Assembly: GCF_003605125.1 (NCBI RefSeq)
Contig: NZ_QPQT01000001.1
Coordinates: forward strand, 62,001-126,000
Length of the DNA stretch: 64,000 bases
Direction: 5' to 3'
Source: Shewanella algidipiscicola
Lineage (GTDB): Bacteria > Pseudomonadota > Gammaproteobacteria > Enterobacterales > Shewanellaceae
Made by a program: the position numbers and the translations under genes. A model generated the notes under the pieces. The model ran no database searches. It saw nothing but the letters and a program-made list of their open reading frames with translations, and was not told the DNA's origin. Below are positions 18,439-28,775 of the stretch, piece after piece; the stretch's first letter is position 1; each line of letters starts with the position of its first letter.

Positions 18439-19530
18439 ATGCAACAGGCTAAGGCTGGACTCAAACCTTATCAAGGCTGGTGGCAACACTGGTTGTCGCG
18501 CCGCTTACCTGCGCAATCCCCCATAACCTTAGCGCATAAGAGTATTTTCATTTTGCCGAGCGCATTTGGATTATTTTGGCTTGGGGTGGTGATACTGTTA
18601 TTTCTGTTTGGTACCAACTACCAAAACAATTTAGTGATAGGCCTTGCCCTCTTACTACTGAGTATCTTTAATACTTGTATTATCTACAGTTACCGCAATC
18701 TCGCAGGCCTTACCCTTAACGCTGCACAAGGCCCCGCGGTCTATGCGGGGGAAGATGTGCTCTATCCTGTTGAGTTAACGGCTAAGCAAGCCCAACACCA
18801 AATCCAATTGCGTTATGGCAATAATGCGCCGCTTAGCGCGGCGCGCGCCGATGATAAAAAACAGCGCTTATTATTGCCCTTTACCAATCAAGGTCGTGGC
18901 TGGATCCATCCAGGTCGATTAACTGTTGAGACTCACTACCCGTTAGGATTATGCCGCGCTTGGTCGGTTGTCGATTTGGCTAACCGCCAACTGGTGTTTG
19001 CGGCCCCTAAAGCGGTAATGACACCACTTAGCCAACAAGCTGCTCACGCCCATGAGCAAGCTCATCTAAAGGGAAGTTTGGTGGCGGGGGTGGAAGAATT
19101 TAATACCTTAAAGCCCTATGTCAGCGGCGAATCGCCCAACCAAATCGCATGGAAACAGTTGGCGCAAGGCCGAGGTATGCTCACCAAATCATTTGGTGAG
19201 CCCGTGAGCGCGCCCACTTGGTTAATACTCAACGCCCAGCATCCTGACATTGAGCAGCACCTCAGTGAATTGACATGGACGGTAGACACCTTATGGCAAA
19301 CCCAGCAAGTATTTGGTTTACAGCTCCCGATGCTCACCATTGCTCCCAATAGCGGCGCAGCACATCGGCTGCAATGTCTCACCGCGCTAGCCGTCTACCC
19401 GGAGGTTCCCAACGCTGTCAGCTCAGGTTCCCCACCCGTCATGTTCCACACCAAGGAGCCGAGCCAGACACAAGCAAATGCTGCTACACCAGAGAAGCCG
19501 ACAAGCTCGCAGGAGCAACATAATGGCTGA
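18439..19530 (+). CDS. DUF58 domain protein with two membrane helices
   Basis: A 363-residue membrane protein. Two close hydrophobic helices lie at about residues 38-85 (IFILPSAFGLFWLGVVILLFLFG, then LVIGLALLLLSIFNTCIIYSY). The DUF58 signature is at about 215-255 (GVEEFNTLKPYVSGESPNQIAWKQLAQGRGML). The reading frame is open further upstream into moxR, but the ATG at 18439, four bases after the moxR stop, is the sensible start. A Gln/Pro/Ser-rich tail of about 40 residues ends the protein. It overlaps the next gene by 8 bp. Probably an adaptor between the ATPase and its membrane partner. Confidence 0.87.
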   Translation: MQQAKAGLKPYQGWWQHWLSRRLPAQSPITLAHKSIFILPSAFGLFWLGVVILLFLFGTNYQNNLVIGLALLLLSIFNTCIIYSYRNLAGLTLNAAQGPAVYAGEDVLYPVELTAKQAQHQIQLRYGNNAPLSAARADDKKQRLLLPFTNQGRGWIHPGRLTVETHYPLGLCRAWSVVDLANRQLVFAAPKAVMTPLSQQAAHAHEQAHLKGSLVAGVEEFNTLKPYVSGESPNQIAWKQLAQGRGMLTKSFGEPVSAPTWLILNAQHPDIEQHLSELTWTVDTLWQTQQVFGLQLPMLTIAPNSGAAHRLQCLTALAVYPEVPNAVSSGSPPVMFHTKEPSQTQANAATPEKPTSSQEQHNG

Positions 19531-21556
19531 TCGGCAAGAGATCATCACGCGCCACACTCTCGCTTGGCTACTTCTGGTTAATATCGCCGTGTTGGCACCG
19601 CTGCACGATAAAATGACCCATTGGACTCTCGCCATCTGCTCCATCTGTTTCGTCTGGCGTGTGGGCATTTTTAGTGCCAAAGTCGCTCGTCCACCGCGCT
19701 ATCTAGTCACCCTGCTCGCGCTTGCATCGGCCGCCACTGTAGCGTTAGTCACTAGCCAAATAGGCATACTCAATGGTTTGATTAACTTACTTATTTTAGG
19801 TTACGCACTTAAGTATATCGAGATGCGAGACCGCCGCGATGTGCGTGCGGTCGTCATGGTTGGCTTTTTCTTAATCGCCATCACCTTTATCGAAAAATAC
19901 AGTCTGTGGTTTACCCTACAACTGACCCTAGTCGCCACCCTTAATTTAGCGGTGTTACTCAGCTTATACCGCGAAAATGAGGCGATGGTACATACCGCCA
20001 AGCGGGCGACTCAGCTACTGTTGCAAAGCGTGCCACTGGCGCTCTTGTTATTTATTGTGCTACCTAGATTTCCCCCTCTGTGGTTGGTGCCTAACGCCAA
20101 TAATGTCACTACAGGACTGGCAGATACGGTTTCCTTGGGTGATATCAACCAATTAACCCGTTCGCCTGCGCTGGCATTTCGGGTCAGCTTCGACAACGAA
20201 CCGCCACAGCACCAACAACGCTATTGGCGCGCCTTAGTGATGGAGCATTATGACGGTAAAAGCTGGACCCCATCTGCGGCAATAAAGCAGCTTGAAGCCA
20301 ACCCCAGCCAAGCTAAAGCGGCGCAAAGGCAACGCCCTGTAGGTCAAGCATTGCAATATCATGTGATCGCCGAGCCCAGTCATCAGCACTGGTTATTTGG
20401 CCTAGACCTCGCCTATAGCCCAAGCGATGGGGTGATTAACCTACCCGACGGTCGGCTATACGCCATAAGCTCGGTGGAGCAGCAATATCAATACAGCGTC
20501 GCCTCCTACACTGAGGCAAGTTTAGACAGCCAGCTTAGCGAGGCGCAAATCCAAGGTAATTTACAGTTACCCGCACGCAGTAATCCTAAAACGCTAGCGT
20601 TAGCCGAGCGATTTAAGCAAAGCTATCCGGATCCTCAGCAGCGTATGGCTGCCATGATGCGCTATTTCAATGAGTCGCCCTATTACTATACTTTGCAACC
20701 ACCACCTGTTGGACCACAGCAGATAGATGATTTCCTGTTTGAAAACCAAGCGGGCTTTTGCGTGCATTATGCCAGCGCCCTCGCCTTTATGGCGCGTCAA
20801 ACTGGCATTCCAGCCCGCTTAGTGACCGGATACCAAGGCGGAGAGTGGAACCAAAGCGCACAATATCTCAGCGTGTATCAATATATGGCCCATGCGTGGG
20901 TCGAAGCATGGCTTCCTAACCACGGCTGGACCCGATTTGATCCCACCGCTATGATAGCGCCAGAGCGCGTCGAACAGGGATTTGATGCCTTTTTTAATCC
21001 CGCAGATAGCTATCTACAAGAGCGTCCTTTTAGTAGTTTACGGCTCAGACAATACCCCTTGCTTAACCAGTTCAGGTTATCCATTGCCAGCATCGACTAC
21101 TACTGGAGCAAGTGGGTATTAGGCTTTGACAACCAGCGTCAGCAGCAACTGCTCAAACGCCTGCTGGGCGATGTTGACAGCACTAAACTGGCCATATTGA
21201 TTATCTGTACCATGGCCCTTATTGGCGTCGCTATTGCCTACAGTGTTGGATTATTGCAGTTTCAACGCCAGCCAGACCGACTTAAAGCAGGCTTCGATGC
21301 CATCACCGCCTTGCTGGCAAAAAAAGGCCTGCCCCGTGAAACCGACGAACCGCCGCAGCGTTATGCTCAGCGCGTCGCGACACACTTGCCGACACTCGCC
21401 GTCCCCTTGCAGCGGTATATCGACTGTTACATGGCATTAAAATACCAGCCTCACAGCTCTAGTGAACGCCAAGCGTTACAACAGCAGATAACGAGGTATC
21501 GCAGGCAGTTACGCTTGGCGATATTAAGCCTTGATGGCCGCCAAGCTACGCGCTGA
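19523..21556 (+). CDS. Membrane transglutaminase-like protein (TgpA/DUF3488 family)
   Basis: A 677-residue inner-membrane protein. About six transmembrane helices occupy the first 170 residues. A periplasmic transglutaminase-like domain follows, with a complete Cys-His-Asp triad: C413 (AGFCVHYASALAFMARQTGIPARLV), H457 (MAHAWVEAW) and D473 (TRFDPTAM). One further helix lies at about 555-575, then a cytoplasmic DUF4129-like tail. AGGAG precedes ATG 19523, inside the end of the DUF58 gene. TgpA of Pseudomonas aeruginosa, from the same family, is needed for growth. Third gene of the MoxR unit. Confidence 0.92.
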   Translation: MADRQEIITRHTLAWLLLVNIAVLAPLHDKMTHWTLAICSICFVWRVGIFSAKVARPPRYLVTLLALASAATVALVTSQIGILNGLINLLILGYALKYIEMRDRRDVRAVVMVGFFLIAITFIEKYSLWFTLQLTLVATLNLAVLLSLYRENEAMVHTAKRATQLLLQSVPLALLLFIVLPRFPPLWLVPNANNVTTGLADTVSLGDINQLTRSPALAFRVSFDNEPPQHQQRYWRALVMEHYDGKSWTPSAAIKQLEANPSQAKAAQRQRPVGQALQYHVIAEPSHQHWLFGLDLAYSPSDGVINLPDGRLYAISSVEQQYQYSVASYTEASLDSQLSEAQIQGNLQLPARSNPKTLALAERFKQSYPDPQQRMAAMMRYFNESPYYYTLQPPPVGPQQIDDFLFENQAGFCVHYASALAFMARQTGIPARLVTGYQGGEWNQSAQYLSVYQYMAHAWVEAWLPNHGWTRFDPTAMIAPERVEQGFDAFFNPADSYLQERPFSSLRLRQYPLLNQFRLSIASIDYYWSKWVLGFDNQRQQQLLKRLLGDVDSTKLAILIICTMALIGVAIAYSVGLLQFQRQPDRLKAGFDAITALLAKKGLPRETDEPPQRYAQRVATHLPTLAVPLQRYIDCYMALKYQPHSSSERQALQQQITRYRRQLRLAILSLDGRQATR

Positions 21557-21703
21557 TGTTTTTTCAGGCAAATGTTTGTTTCACCCAATAAAATTGACCT
21601 TGATGATTGGCTATCAAGCATTAACACCATAGAATAACCCCTATAAGTTTGTCACTCTTGGCGCACACCTTCGCGCGCAGCATCATAAAGATAAAGGCCC
21701 ACT

Positions 21704-24700
21704 ATGCTTTACTTGGTTCAGTCAAATCGAATGGAATCGTTAGCCCAATTATTGGCTGATGAGCTGAAATCGCCTCAGGCCATGGACTCGCTGTTATCGT
21801 GCGAGCAAATTTTGGTGCAAAGCCCGGGCATGTCCACTTGGCTGCGTCTGGCGATTGCGCAGCACAACCACATTGCTGCGGCGCTCGAATTCCCCCTGCC
21901 TTCCAGCTTTATCTGGCAATTGTGTCACACCCTACTGCCTAACGTGCCCAAAGAAAATGCCTACACCAAAGCGGCGATGACCTGGAAATTAATGGAGCTG
22001 TTGCCGCAGTTGCTGGCACAACCTGTGTTTGCGCCCCTAAGACACTATCTAGATGATGATGCCATCACAGATGATCTCAACGCGACTCACTCGCTTAAGC
22101 TGTATCAGTTATGCGGTCAAATCGCCGATATTTTTGACCAATACTTGGTCTATCGCCCCGATTGGATTTTAGCTTGGGAGGCCAATGAGCCTTTGCTGCC
22201 ACCCAAAAATGAGCGCCTTAGCCCAGCACAAGAGTGGCAACCTGTACTCTGGCGCGCGCTTATCCAATACAACAATCAAGAGTTAGGCCAAAGCACCTAC
22301 CACAGGGCCAACCTGCATCAGGCACTGTTTGATACCTTAGATGATCCAAACTGCGACTTAAGTGGCTTACCTCGACGACTGTTTGTATTTGGTATCTCAT
22401 CCATGGCACCGCAAACCCTAGAGGTGCTCTATTTCTTAGCCAAACGCATCGATGTGGTGATGCTCAACCTCAGCCCTTGTCAGCATTATTGGGGCGACAT
22501 TGTCGACCCTCGTCTGCGCGCCCGTATGGCGCTGCAATATGCAGATAAGCAGCAACTGTGTATGGACTGGGAAGATAAACTGGAAGTGGGTAACCCTTTG
22601 CTTGCCAATAATGGCAAGATGGGCCGTGAACTGCTGGATTTGATCCTCGAACTGCCTGAAGAAGATACCAATTTTAACTTCGAATGCTATCAAGATCCCG
22701 GCAATAACACCCTATTACACGGCGTGCAGCAAGATATTTTGGAGCTTACCACCCGCGGTAAGAACCTTGGCCCCGATGGCGAGCTCTATTTAAGCCTCGA
22801 AGGGCGGCGACGGTTACACGCCAATGATGACTCTATCACCCTTCGAAGCTGCCACAGTGCGCTGCGCGAAATTGAAACCCTGCATGATCATTTATTGGCG
22901 CTACTGGCACAGCAAGAGGGCAGCGAAACGCCCATCAGCCCGAAAGACATAGTGGTGATGATGCCTGATGTTGCGGCCTACGCGCCCTATATCGACGCCG
23001 TATTTGCGGCTAAAAGTGGCGCGCACTATATCCCTTACGCCATTGCCGATCGCGGCGCCGCCCAAGAGTCGCCCTTGATCAGCAGCTTTTTACACCTGTT
23101 AACCCTAAATCAGAGCCGCTTCGCCCTCACCGATATTTTAGGCATTGTCGAAGTGCCAGCGGTACTGCGCCGCTTCGATATCAGTGATGATGAACTGGGT
23201 ATTATTCGTCGTTGGTTAGAGCAAGCTGGCGTGCGTTGGGGCCGTGATGCCAAGGCGCGTCAGGCACAACAACTGCCCGCCTTTGAGCAAAATTCTTGGG
23301 CCTTTGGTATTAAGCGATTGATTTTAGGTTACAGCTTTAGCGATCACGCCCCTATCTACCAAGACAACTTGGCGTTAGAGGGCATTGAAGGTCAATCGGC
23401 TCAGGCCTTAGGCAAGTTACTCAATTTTATCGAAGCGCTCGATGAATTTACCCTGGCGCTCAATCAACCTTGCTCGCTCAATGAGCGTATCGGCCAGCTG
23501 CAGCAGTTAGTCGATGAGTTTTATGATTGCGATGAGGAGGAGCTTAATCAAGAACAAGCCATTCGCGGCGCCATTAGCCGCCTAAGTGAAGAGCTAAACC
23601 AGAGCCAATACAGCAGCGAACTGGATATTAGCGTACTGCAACATTGGTTTGTTAGCCAACTGTCAGAATCCCGCGTTGGTCAACGTTATTTAGCCGGTAG
23701 TGTCAATTTTTGTACCTTAATGCCGATGCGCTCTATTCCCTTTAAGGTGGTGTGTTTACTGGGGATGAACGATGGTGTCTACCCTAGGGTACAACATCCG
23801 GTAGGCTTTGATTTAGTCGCACAGTTTGGTGCGCGCAAAGGCGATCGTTCACGCCGACTCGACGACAGATACCTGTTTTTAGAAGCCATGTTATCGGCAA
23901 GGCAGCAACTGTATATCAGCTACATAGGTCATAGTGAGCGCGATAACAGTGAGCGCATCCCCTCGATGCTGGTCTCAGAGCTGATAGAATATTGCCAGCT
24001 GTGTTACCTGCCTGCATCGCTCGAAGCTACAGTTAATGAGCCAGACTCTGGCGCTGTCGATATTGATGCCATTGAAAAAACCATTGCCGCGCAGTTGATA
24101 AAACAGCAGCCGCTACAGCCCTTCGATGAGCGTCTGTATCAAGCCGGCCAAGGCTTACAGCACAGTTATAGCCAGCAATGGTGCCCCGTTGCCAGTCACA
24201 GCAGCGACGCGCAAAGCCAACAGAGCCGCTTTATTGAGCAAGCGCTCAAGGTTAGCAGTGATGATGACAGCCGTGAAATCGAGCTCTCGGCGCTGATCCG
24301 GTTTTATCGTAATCCCGCGCAGTATTTCTTTAACCGCTCGCTGAAACTGGATTTAGGCTTAGATATTCAAGCCGATGACAATGATGAGCCTTTTAACCTG
24401 AATCCATTATCTCGCTACAAGTTGCAAGCCCACTTGATTGATGATGCCATTAAGCGGCAGCAAGAGCTGCCCGACGAGCAACTGCTGCATAAACTCAAAC
24501 TGGCGGGCCAACTGCCCCTAGCGCCGTTTGACGATCTGCTGCTTAATCAATATCTACACGATATTAAACCCATTATCGGCAGAGCTAACTACCTCAAAGG
24601 CGAACAATCCCACGCGCTAGAGATAGCTATCGCCCTCAACGATAGCCGCCAAAGCCACCTAGTGGGGCGGATAGACTCACTATCGGCCAAAGGGCTCGTC

Positions 24701-25180
24701 AATTATCGTCCAGGCACGGCCAACGCCCGCGATCTTATTCGGGTTTATTTGCGCCACCTTTGCCTTAACGCCATGGGCACCCAAGCCATTGGCGACAGTT
24801 ATCTGCTCGATATTGGCCATTTTTATGGGTTTGCCCCAATTACGAGCGAGCAAGCCATCAATCAGCTCAGTGTGTGGGTCGACTACTTTCACCGTGGCCA
24901 ACATCAGCCCTTGATGTTTATTCCGCGCACGGCCATGAGCTATGTCGAAGCCGAAGGCGACCACACAGACAAACTTGCCGAGGCGCAAAAACAGTGGCTC
25001 GATGATCAAGGTGCCATGGGTGAAGGGCTCGAACCCCATTACCAGCGCCTATTTCGTTTTCCAGAAGATTTCACTGAGGCCCAATTTGGCGAGCCTGCCA
25101 CAACACTATTATCGCCCTTAATTAGCCTGCTTTATAAGGCGCCATTAAGTGAGCTGGCCACCTTTGTGGAGGGACGCTAA
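21704..25180 (+). CDS. recC: Exodeoxyribonuclease V gamma subunit
   Basis: A 1158-residue RecC subunit of the RecBCD helicase-nuclease, which scans for Chi and splits the duplex. It begins MLYLVQSNRMESLAQLLADEL and has the family block ILVQSPGMSTWLRLAIAQ. Further conserved parts include LFVFGISSMAPQTLEVLYFLA, VNFCTLMPMRSIPFKVVCLLGMNDGVYPR and SHLVGRIDSLSAKG. Length is typical. AAGG lies ahead of the ATG. It opens a recC-recB-recD unit without an intervening ptrA protease gene, unlike E. coli. Confidence 0.97.
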   Translation: MLYLVQSNRMESLAQLLADELKSPQAMDSLLSCEQILVQSPGMSTWLRLAIAQHNHIAAALEFPLPSSFIWQLCHTLLPNVPKENAYTKAAMTWKLMELLPQLLAQPVFAPLRHYLDDDAITDDLNATHSLKLYQLCGQIADIFDQYLVYRPDWILAWEANEPLLPPKNERLSPAQEWQPVLWRALIQYNNQELGQSTYHRANLHQALFDTLDDPNCDLSGLPRRLFVFGISSMAPQTLEVLYFLAKRIDVVMLNLSPCQHYWGDIVDPRLRARMALQYADKQQLCMDWEDKLEVGNPLLANNGKMGRELLDLILELPEEDTNFNFECYQDPGNNTLLHGVQQDILELTTRGKNLGPDGELYLSLEGRRRLHANDDSITLRSCHSALREIETLHDHLLALLAQQEGSETPISPKDIVVMMPDVAAYAPYIDAVFAAKSGAHYIPYAIADRGAAQESPLISSFLHLLTLNQSRFALTDILGIVEVPAVLRRFDISDDELGIIRRWLEQAGVRWGRDAKARQAQQLPAFEQNSWAFGIKRLILGYSFSDHAPIYQDNLALEGIEGQSAQALGKLLNFIEALDEFTLALNQPCSLNERIGQLQQLVDEFYDCDEEELNQEQAIRGAISRLSEELNQSQYSSELDISVLQHWFVSQLSESRVGQRYLAGSVNFCTLMPMRSIPFKVVCLLGMNDGVYPRVQHPVGFDLVAQFGARKGDRSRRLDDRYLFLEAMLSARQQLYISYIGHSERDNSERIPSMLVSELIEYCQLCYLPASLEATVNEPDSGAVDIDAIEKTIAAQLIKQQPLQPFDERLYQAGQGLQHSYSQQWCPVASHSSDAQSQQSRFIEQALKVSSDDDSREIELSALIRFYRNPAQYFFNRSLKLDLGLDIQADDNDEPFNLNPLSRYKLQAHLIDDAIKRQQELPDEQLLHKLKLAGQLPLAPFDDLLLNQYLHDIKPIIGRANYLKGEQSHALEIAIALNDSRQSHLVGRIDSLSAKGLVNYRPGTANARDLIRVYLRHLCLNAMGTQAIGDSYLLDIGHFYGFAPITSEQAINQLSVWVDYFHRGQHQPLMFIPRTAMSYVEAEGDHTDKLAEAQKQWLDDQGAMGEGLEPHYQRLFRFPEDFTEAQFGEPATTLLSPLISLLYKAPLSELATFVEGR

Positions 25181-25181
25181 C

Positions 25182-28100
25182 ATGAGCACCACCATACTCA
25201 ACACCCTTACCCTGCCTTTTGACGGCACCCGTCTTATTGAAGCCAGCGCCGGCACAGGTAAAACCTATACTATCGCGGGCCTATATGTGCGCCTATTGCT
25301 GGGTCATGGTTGCCCGCAGCCGCTGCGCTGCGAGCAAATATTAGTGGTGACCTTTACCAATGCCGCCACAGGTGAACTGAGGGATCGCATTCGTAAAAAA
25401 ATCCAGCTGGCTTATCGCTGTTTTATTGGCCTGCCCGTGAGCGATCCCCTGATTGAGCAGCTCTACGCACAGACCCCAGCAGAGCAGCTACCGCTGGCGC
25501 GTAAACGACTCGATTTGGCGCTTAAATCCCTCGATGAGGCGGCCATTTTTACTATTCATGGTTTCTGTCAGCGCATATTAGCCGACATGGCGTTTGAATC
25601 GGGTTTGCTGTTTGAGTCTGAATTTACCCTCGATGATAGTGAGTTTTTACACCATGCGGTGCGCGATTTCTGGCGAGAAACCTGCTATCCGCTGCCCGGC
25701 TATCTTGCCCAAATTGTGCAAGGTAAGTTTAGCGATCCCGATGGCTTGGCCCAGCAACTCAGGCCGCTGCTCGGCGCCAGTCAAGCCAAAGCGACTCCCA
25801 CGCCGCAGCCCTTTAAACAGATAGCCCAGGCGCTGAGCCAAAGCCTGAGTCGCTTAAGACTCATCTGGCCGCGTGAGCGCGATGCACTCGAGCAACTCTT
25901 GCTACAGCTGCCACTCAATGGGGTGCGGTTTGGTAAAAAAGATCTAGGTTTTCCCAAACTCGCAGCCATGTTAGCGGCGATGGACAATTGGGCTCATCAT
26001 GGCCAATCACTGCCCGATAGCAAAGTGCTCGATGCGCTCGCGTTAAGCCAGCTTAAACTCAATAAAGGCGGCGAGATCCCAACGGCTGAGCAAGCGCCAC
26101 TGTTGGCCCATATCGACAATCTGAATCAATTGATAACGCAGTTTGTGCCCAGCTTTCTGTTTGCGGCGCGCCAAGGGATCTCGAGCCGTTTTGCAAAGCA
26201 AAAACAGGAGCGTAATCTGCTGACACCCGACGATCTGCTGCTCACCCTTGCGGGTGCACTGAGTGCGCCCAGTCAAGATAACAGCGACGCAGCGCGGAAT
26301 CTGGCTCACAGCATCGCCCAGCGTTTTCCTATTGCACTTATCGATGAGTTTCAAGATACCGACCCACTGCAGTATCAAATTTTTAGCCACATCTATCAGC
26401 AGGGCGAGAACCTAGCGCATCCGGCGCAAAGCTTATTGATGATTGGCGATCCCAAGCAGGCCATTTACGCCTTTAGGGGCGCCGATATTCACACCTATAT
26501 TGACGCTCGCCAGCAGGCTCAAGCCCACTACAGCTTAGACACTAACTTCCGCTCGAGTCGCAATATGATAGCCGGCGTGAATCAGTTATTTGGCCAACAT
26601 CACGATCCCTTTATTAGCGAAGCGATTCCGTTTGAGATCGTGGCGCCCTCACCCTTTGCCGATAACAAACGTTTAATCGAGGCCAATAGCGATAACAGTG
26701 CACTGCGGCTCAAACTGCTCGGTGAAGATCCCGACAAAGGGCTCAATAAAGCCACCGCGAGAAGTTTGCTCGCCGAAGATGCCTGTAATGAGATAGCCAG
26801 ACTATTAACCGAGGCGCAGCAAGGTTTATGCCTGCTGGACGATAAACCCCTTAGGGCCAAAGACATTGCGGTGCTGGTTCGAGACCGTAACGAAGCCGCC
26901 TACATTAAAGCCGCCCTCAGCGAGCGCCAGATAGGCGCTGTGTTTCTCAGCCGTGACAGTGTATTTGCCACCCTCGAAGCTAAAGAGCTGGCACTGGTGT
27001 TGGTCGCGATTGCTAATCCAAAGGATGAGCGCGCGCTAAGAAGCGCGCTGGCCACCCAGCTTCTGGGCTACAATGCCGAAGCTATTCATCAATTTAACCT
27101 CGATGAAGACAGCCGACAGCAACTGCTGGAACAATTTAACGGCTTGCAGCAGATCTGGCAAAAACGCGGCATTATGCCCTGTTTATTGGCCATGGCCAGC
27201 GATACCGCGCTTATTCAGCGGCTGTTAAGTACCGCTGACGGCCAGCGCCGCTTAACCGACTTTAGGCATTTAGGCGAACTGTTACAGCAAAAAGCCAGCG
27301 AGCTTGACGGGATCAGCGCCCTGCTCAATTGGTATCAGCAGGCGCTGCTCGACAGCCACAGCACAGAAGAAGCGCAGCTCAGGCTCGAAAGCGAGCAAAA
27401 CCTTGTGCAGATAGTCACTATCCATAAGAGTAAGGGGCTAGAATACCCAGTTTGCTTTGTGCCCTTTGTCAGCCTTGCCCGCGACAACCGCCGTAAGCCA
27501 GCCCCCATGTTGTACCACCAAGATAACCAACTGCTGTGGGACATAGAGCAGAGTGATGAGGGCTGGGCGCGGCATAAACGGGAAACGCTGGCCGAAGATT
27601 TGCGCTTACTCTACGTGGCGTTGACTCGCCCCGTGCTCGCCTGTTATCTGTATGTGGCAAACCACTCGCGCTACACCAAAAAAGCGGGCATTAGCAGCCA
27701 ACTACACGAAACCGCCATTGGCTATCTGCTTGGCATCGAAGAGGCCAAATGTGAATTTAGCGATATACAAGCGCGTGCCCAAGCCTTGGCAAGTGATGCG
27801 TTAAGTGTCACCAGCATCGAGGAGATAGCCAGCGCCACAGTGCTGGCGCCAACGAGTGTCGATACCCTAAGCCTAGCGCCTAAGGCACTGCGACGCCTTC
27901 AAACCACCCCATGGCGGGTCGGCAGTTATTCGGGGCTGGTAAAAAACCAAGCCCATGAACGTGTCATGCCCGGCGGTGACGATGAGGCCTTTCCTGAGCT
28001 CAAGGTGATTGAAGATGATCTCGATAACCAGATGTCACGTTTCACCTTCGAGCGCGGCGCCAATGCAGGTAGCTTTATGCACTTAGTATTAGAGCTGATT

Positions 28101-28775
28101 GATTTTACCCGCGCCGATGTCACGCTACAGGAGCAACTGCCCATAGCGATGGAAAAATTTGGCATCGATAGCGTCTGGCAACCCGTGCTGCACCAGTGGT
28201 ATATGGACCTGCTCGGTGCGCCGCTCAATGACAGTGGGCTGTGCTTGGCGCAACTTCCAGCAAGCCAAACCTTAGTCGAAATGGAATTTTACCTACCGAT
28301 ATCGCACTTACAGGCCAGCGCATTGAATCAGCTACTTAGCGAGTTTGGTTATAGCGCCGAACTCAGCTTCGATGCACTACAGGGCATGCTAAAAGGCTTT
28401 ATCGATTTAACCTTCGAACATCAGGGCCAATTTTACATTGCCGATTATAAGTCCAATCATTTGGGTAACGATGTGAGTCAGTATCATCAAAGCCAGATGC
28501 AACAGGCCATTAGTAGCCACCGGTATGACTTGCAATACATCCTCTACACCTTGGCACTGCACCGCTACCTTAAGCTGCGCTTAGCCAACTATTGTTACGA
28601 TCAGCATATCGGCGGGTGTTACTACCTATTTTTACGCGGTATGTCACAGCAAGCACCTGGTGCTGGGGTGTTTTATGATAAACCCAGCCAAGCCCTGATA
28701 GAGCGACTCGACCATCTATTCCAAGCTCCCTATCAGCCTTTGGGCAGTGGGACATCTGCGGAGCTCGCACTATGA
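25182..28775 (+). CDS. recB: Exodeoxyribonuclease V beta subunit
   Basis: A 1197-residue 3'-5' helicase and nuclease. Walker A is at residues 21-28 (ASAGTGKT). UvrD-type motifs follow: VVTFTNAATGELRDRIR, IFTIHGFCQRILADMAFE, ALIDEFQDTDPLQYQIF, LLMIGDPKQAIYAFRGADI and VTIHKSKGLEYPVCFVPF. The C-terminal nuclease domain carries GFIDLTFEHQGQFYIADYKSNHLG with the catalytic D...DYK. ATG 25182 is one base after the recC stop, with GGAGGG upstream; an earlier in-frame start inside recC is less likely. Ends with a 4-bp ATGA overlap with recD. Confidence 0.97.
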   Translation: MSTTILNTLTLPFDGTRLIEASAGTGKTYTIAGLYVRLLLGHGCPQPLRCEQILVVTFTNAATGELRDRIRKKIQLAYRCFIGLPVSDPLIEQLYAQTPAEQLPLARKRLDLALKSLDEAAIFTIHGFCQRILADMAFESGLLFESEFTLDDSEFLHHAVRDFWRETCYPLPGYLAQIVQGKFSDPDGLAQQLRPLLGASQAKATPTPQPFKQIAQALSQSLSRLRLIWPRERDALEQLLLQLPLNGVRFGKKDLGFPKLAAMLAAMDNWAHHGQSLPDSKVLDALALSQLKLNKGGEIPTAEQAPLLAHIDNLNQLITQFVPSFLFAARQGISSRFAKQKQERNLLTPDDLLLTLAGALSAPSQDNSDAARNLAHSIAQRFPIALIDEFQDTDPLQYQIFSHIYQQGENLAHPAQSLLMIGDPKQAIYAFRGADIHTYIDARQQAQAHYSLDTNFRSSRNMIAGVNQLFGQHHDPFISEAIPFEIVAPSPFADNKRLIEANSDNSALRLKLLGEDPDKGLNKATARSLLAEDACNEIARLLTEAQQGLCLLDDKPLRAKDIAVLVRDRNEAAYIKAALSERQIGAVFLSRDSVFATLEAKELALVLVAIANPKDERALRSALATQLLGYNAEAIHQFNLDEDSRQQLLEQFNGLQQIWQKRGIMPCLLAMASDTALIQRLLSTADGQRRLTDFRHLGELLQQKASELDGISALLNWYQQALLDSHSTEEAQLRLESEQNLVQIVTIHKSKGLEYPVCFVPFVSLARDNRRKPAPMLYHQDNQLLWDIEQSDEGWARHKRETLAEDLRLLYVALTRPVLACYLYVANHSRYTKKAGISSQLHETAIGYLLGIEEAKCEFSDIQARAQALASDALSVTSIEEIASATVLAPTSVDTLSLAPKALRRLQTTPWRVGSYSGLVKNQAHERVMPGGDDEAFPELKVIEDDLDNQMSRFTFERGANAGSFMHLVLELIDFTRADVTLQEQLPIAMEKFGIDSVWQPVLHQWYMDLLGAPLNDSGLCLAQLPASQTLVEMEFYLPISHLQASALNQLLSEFGYSAELSFDALQGMLKGFIDLTFEHQGQFYIADYKSNHLGNDVSQYHQSQMQQAISSHRYDLQYILYTLALHRYLKLRLANYCYDQHIGGCYYLFLRGMSQQAPGAGVFYDKPSQALIERLDHLFQAPYQPLGSGTSAELAL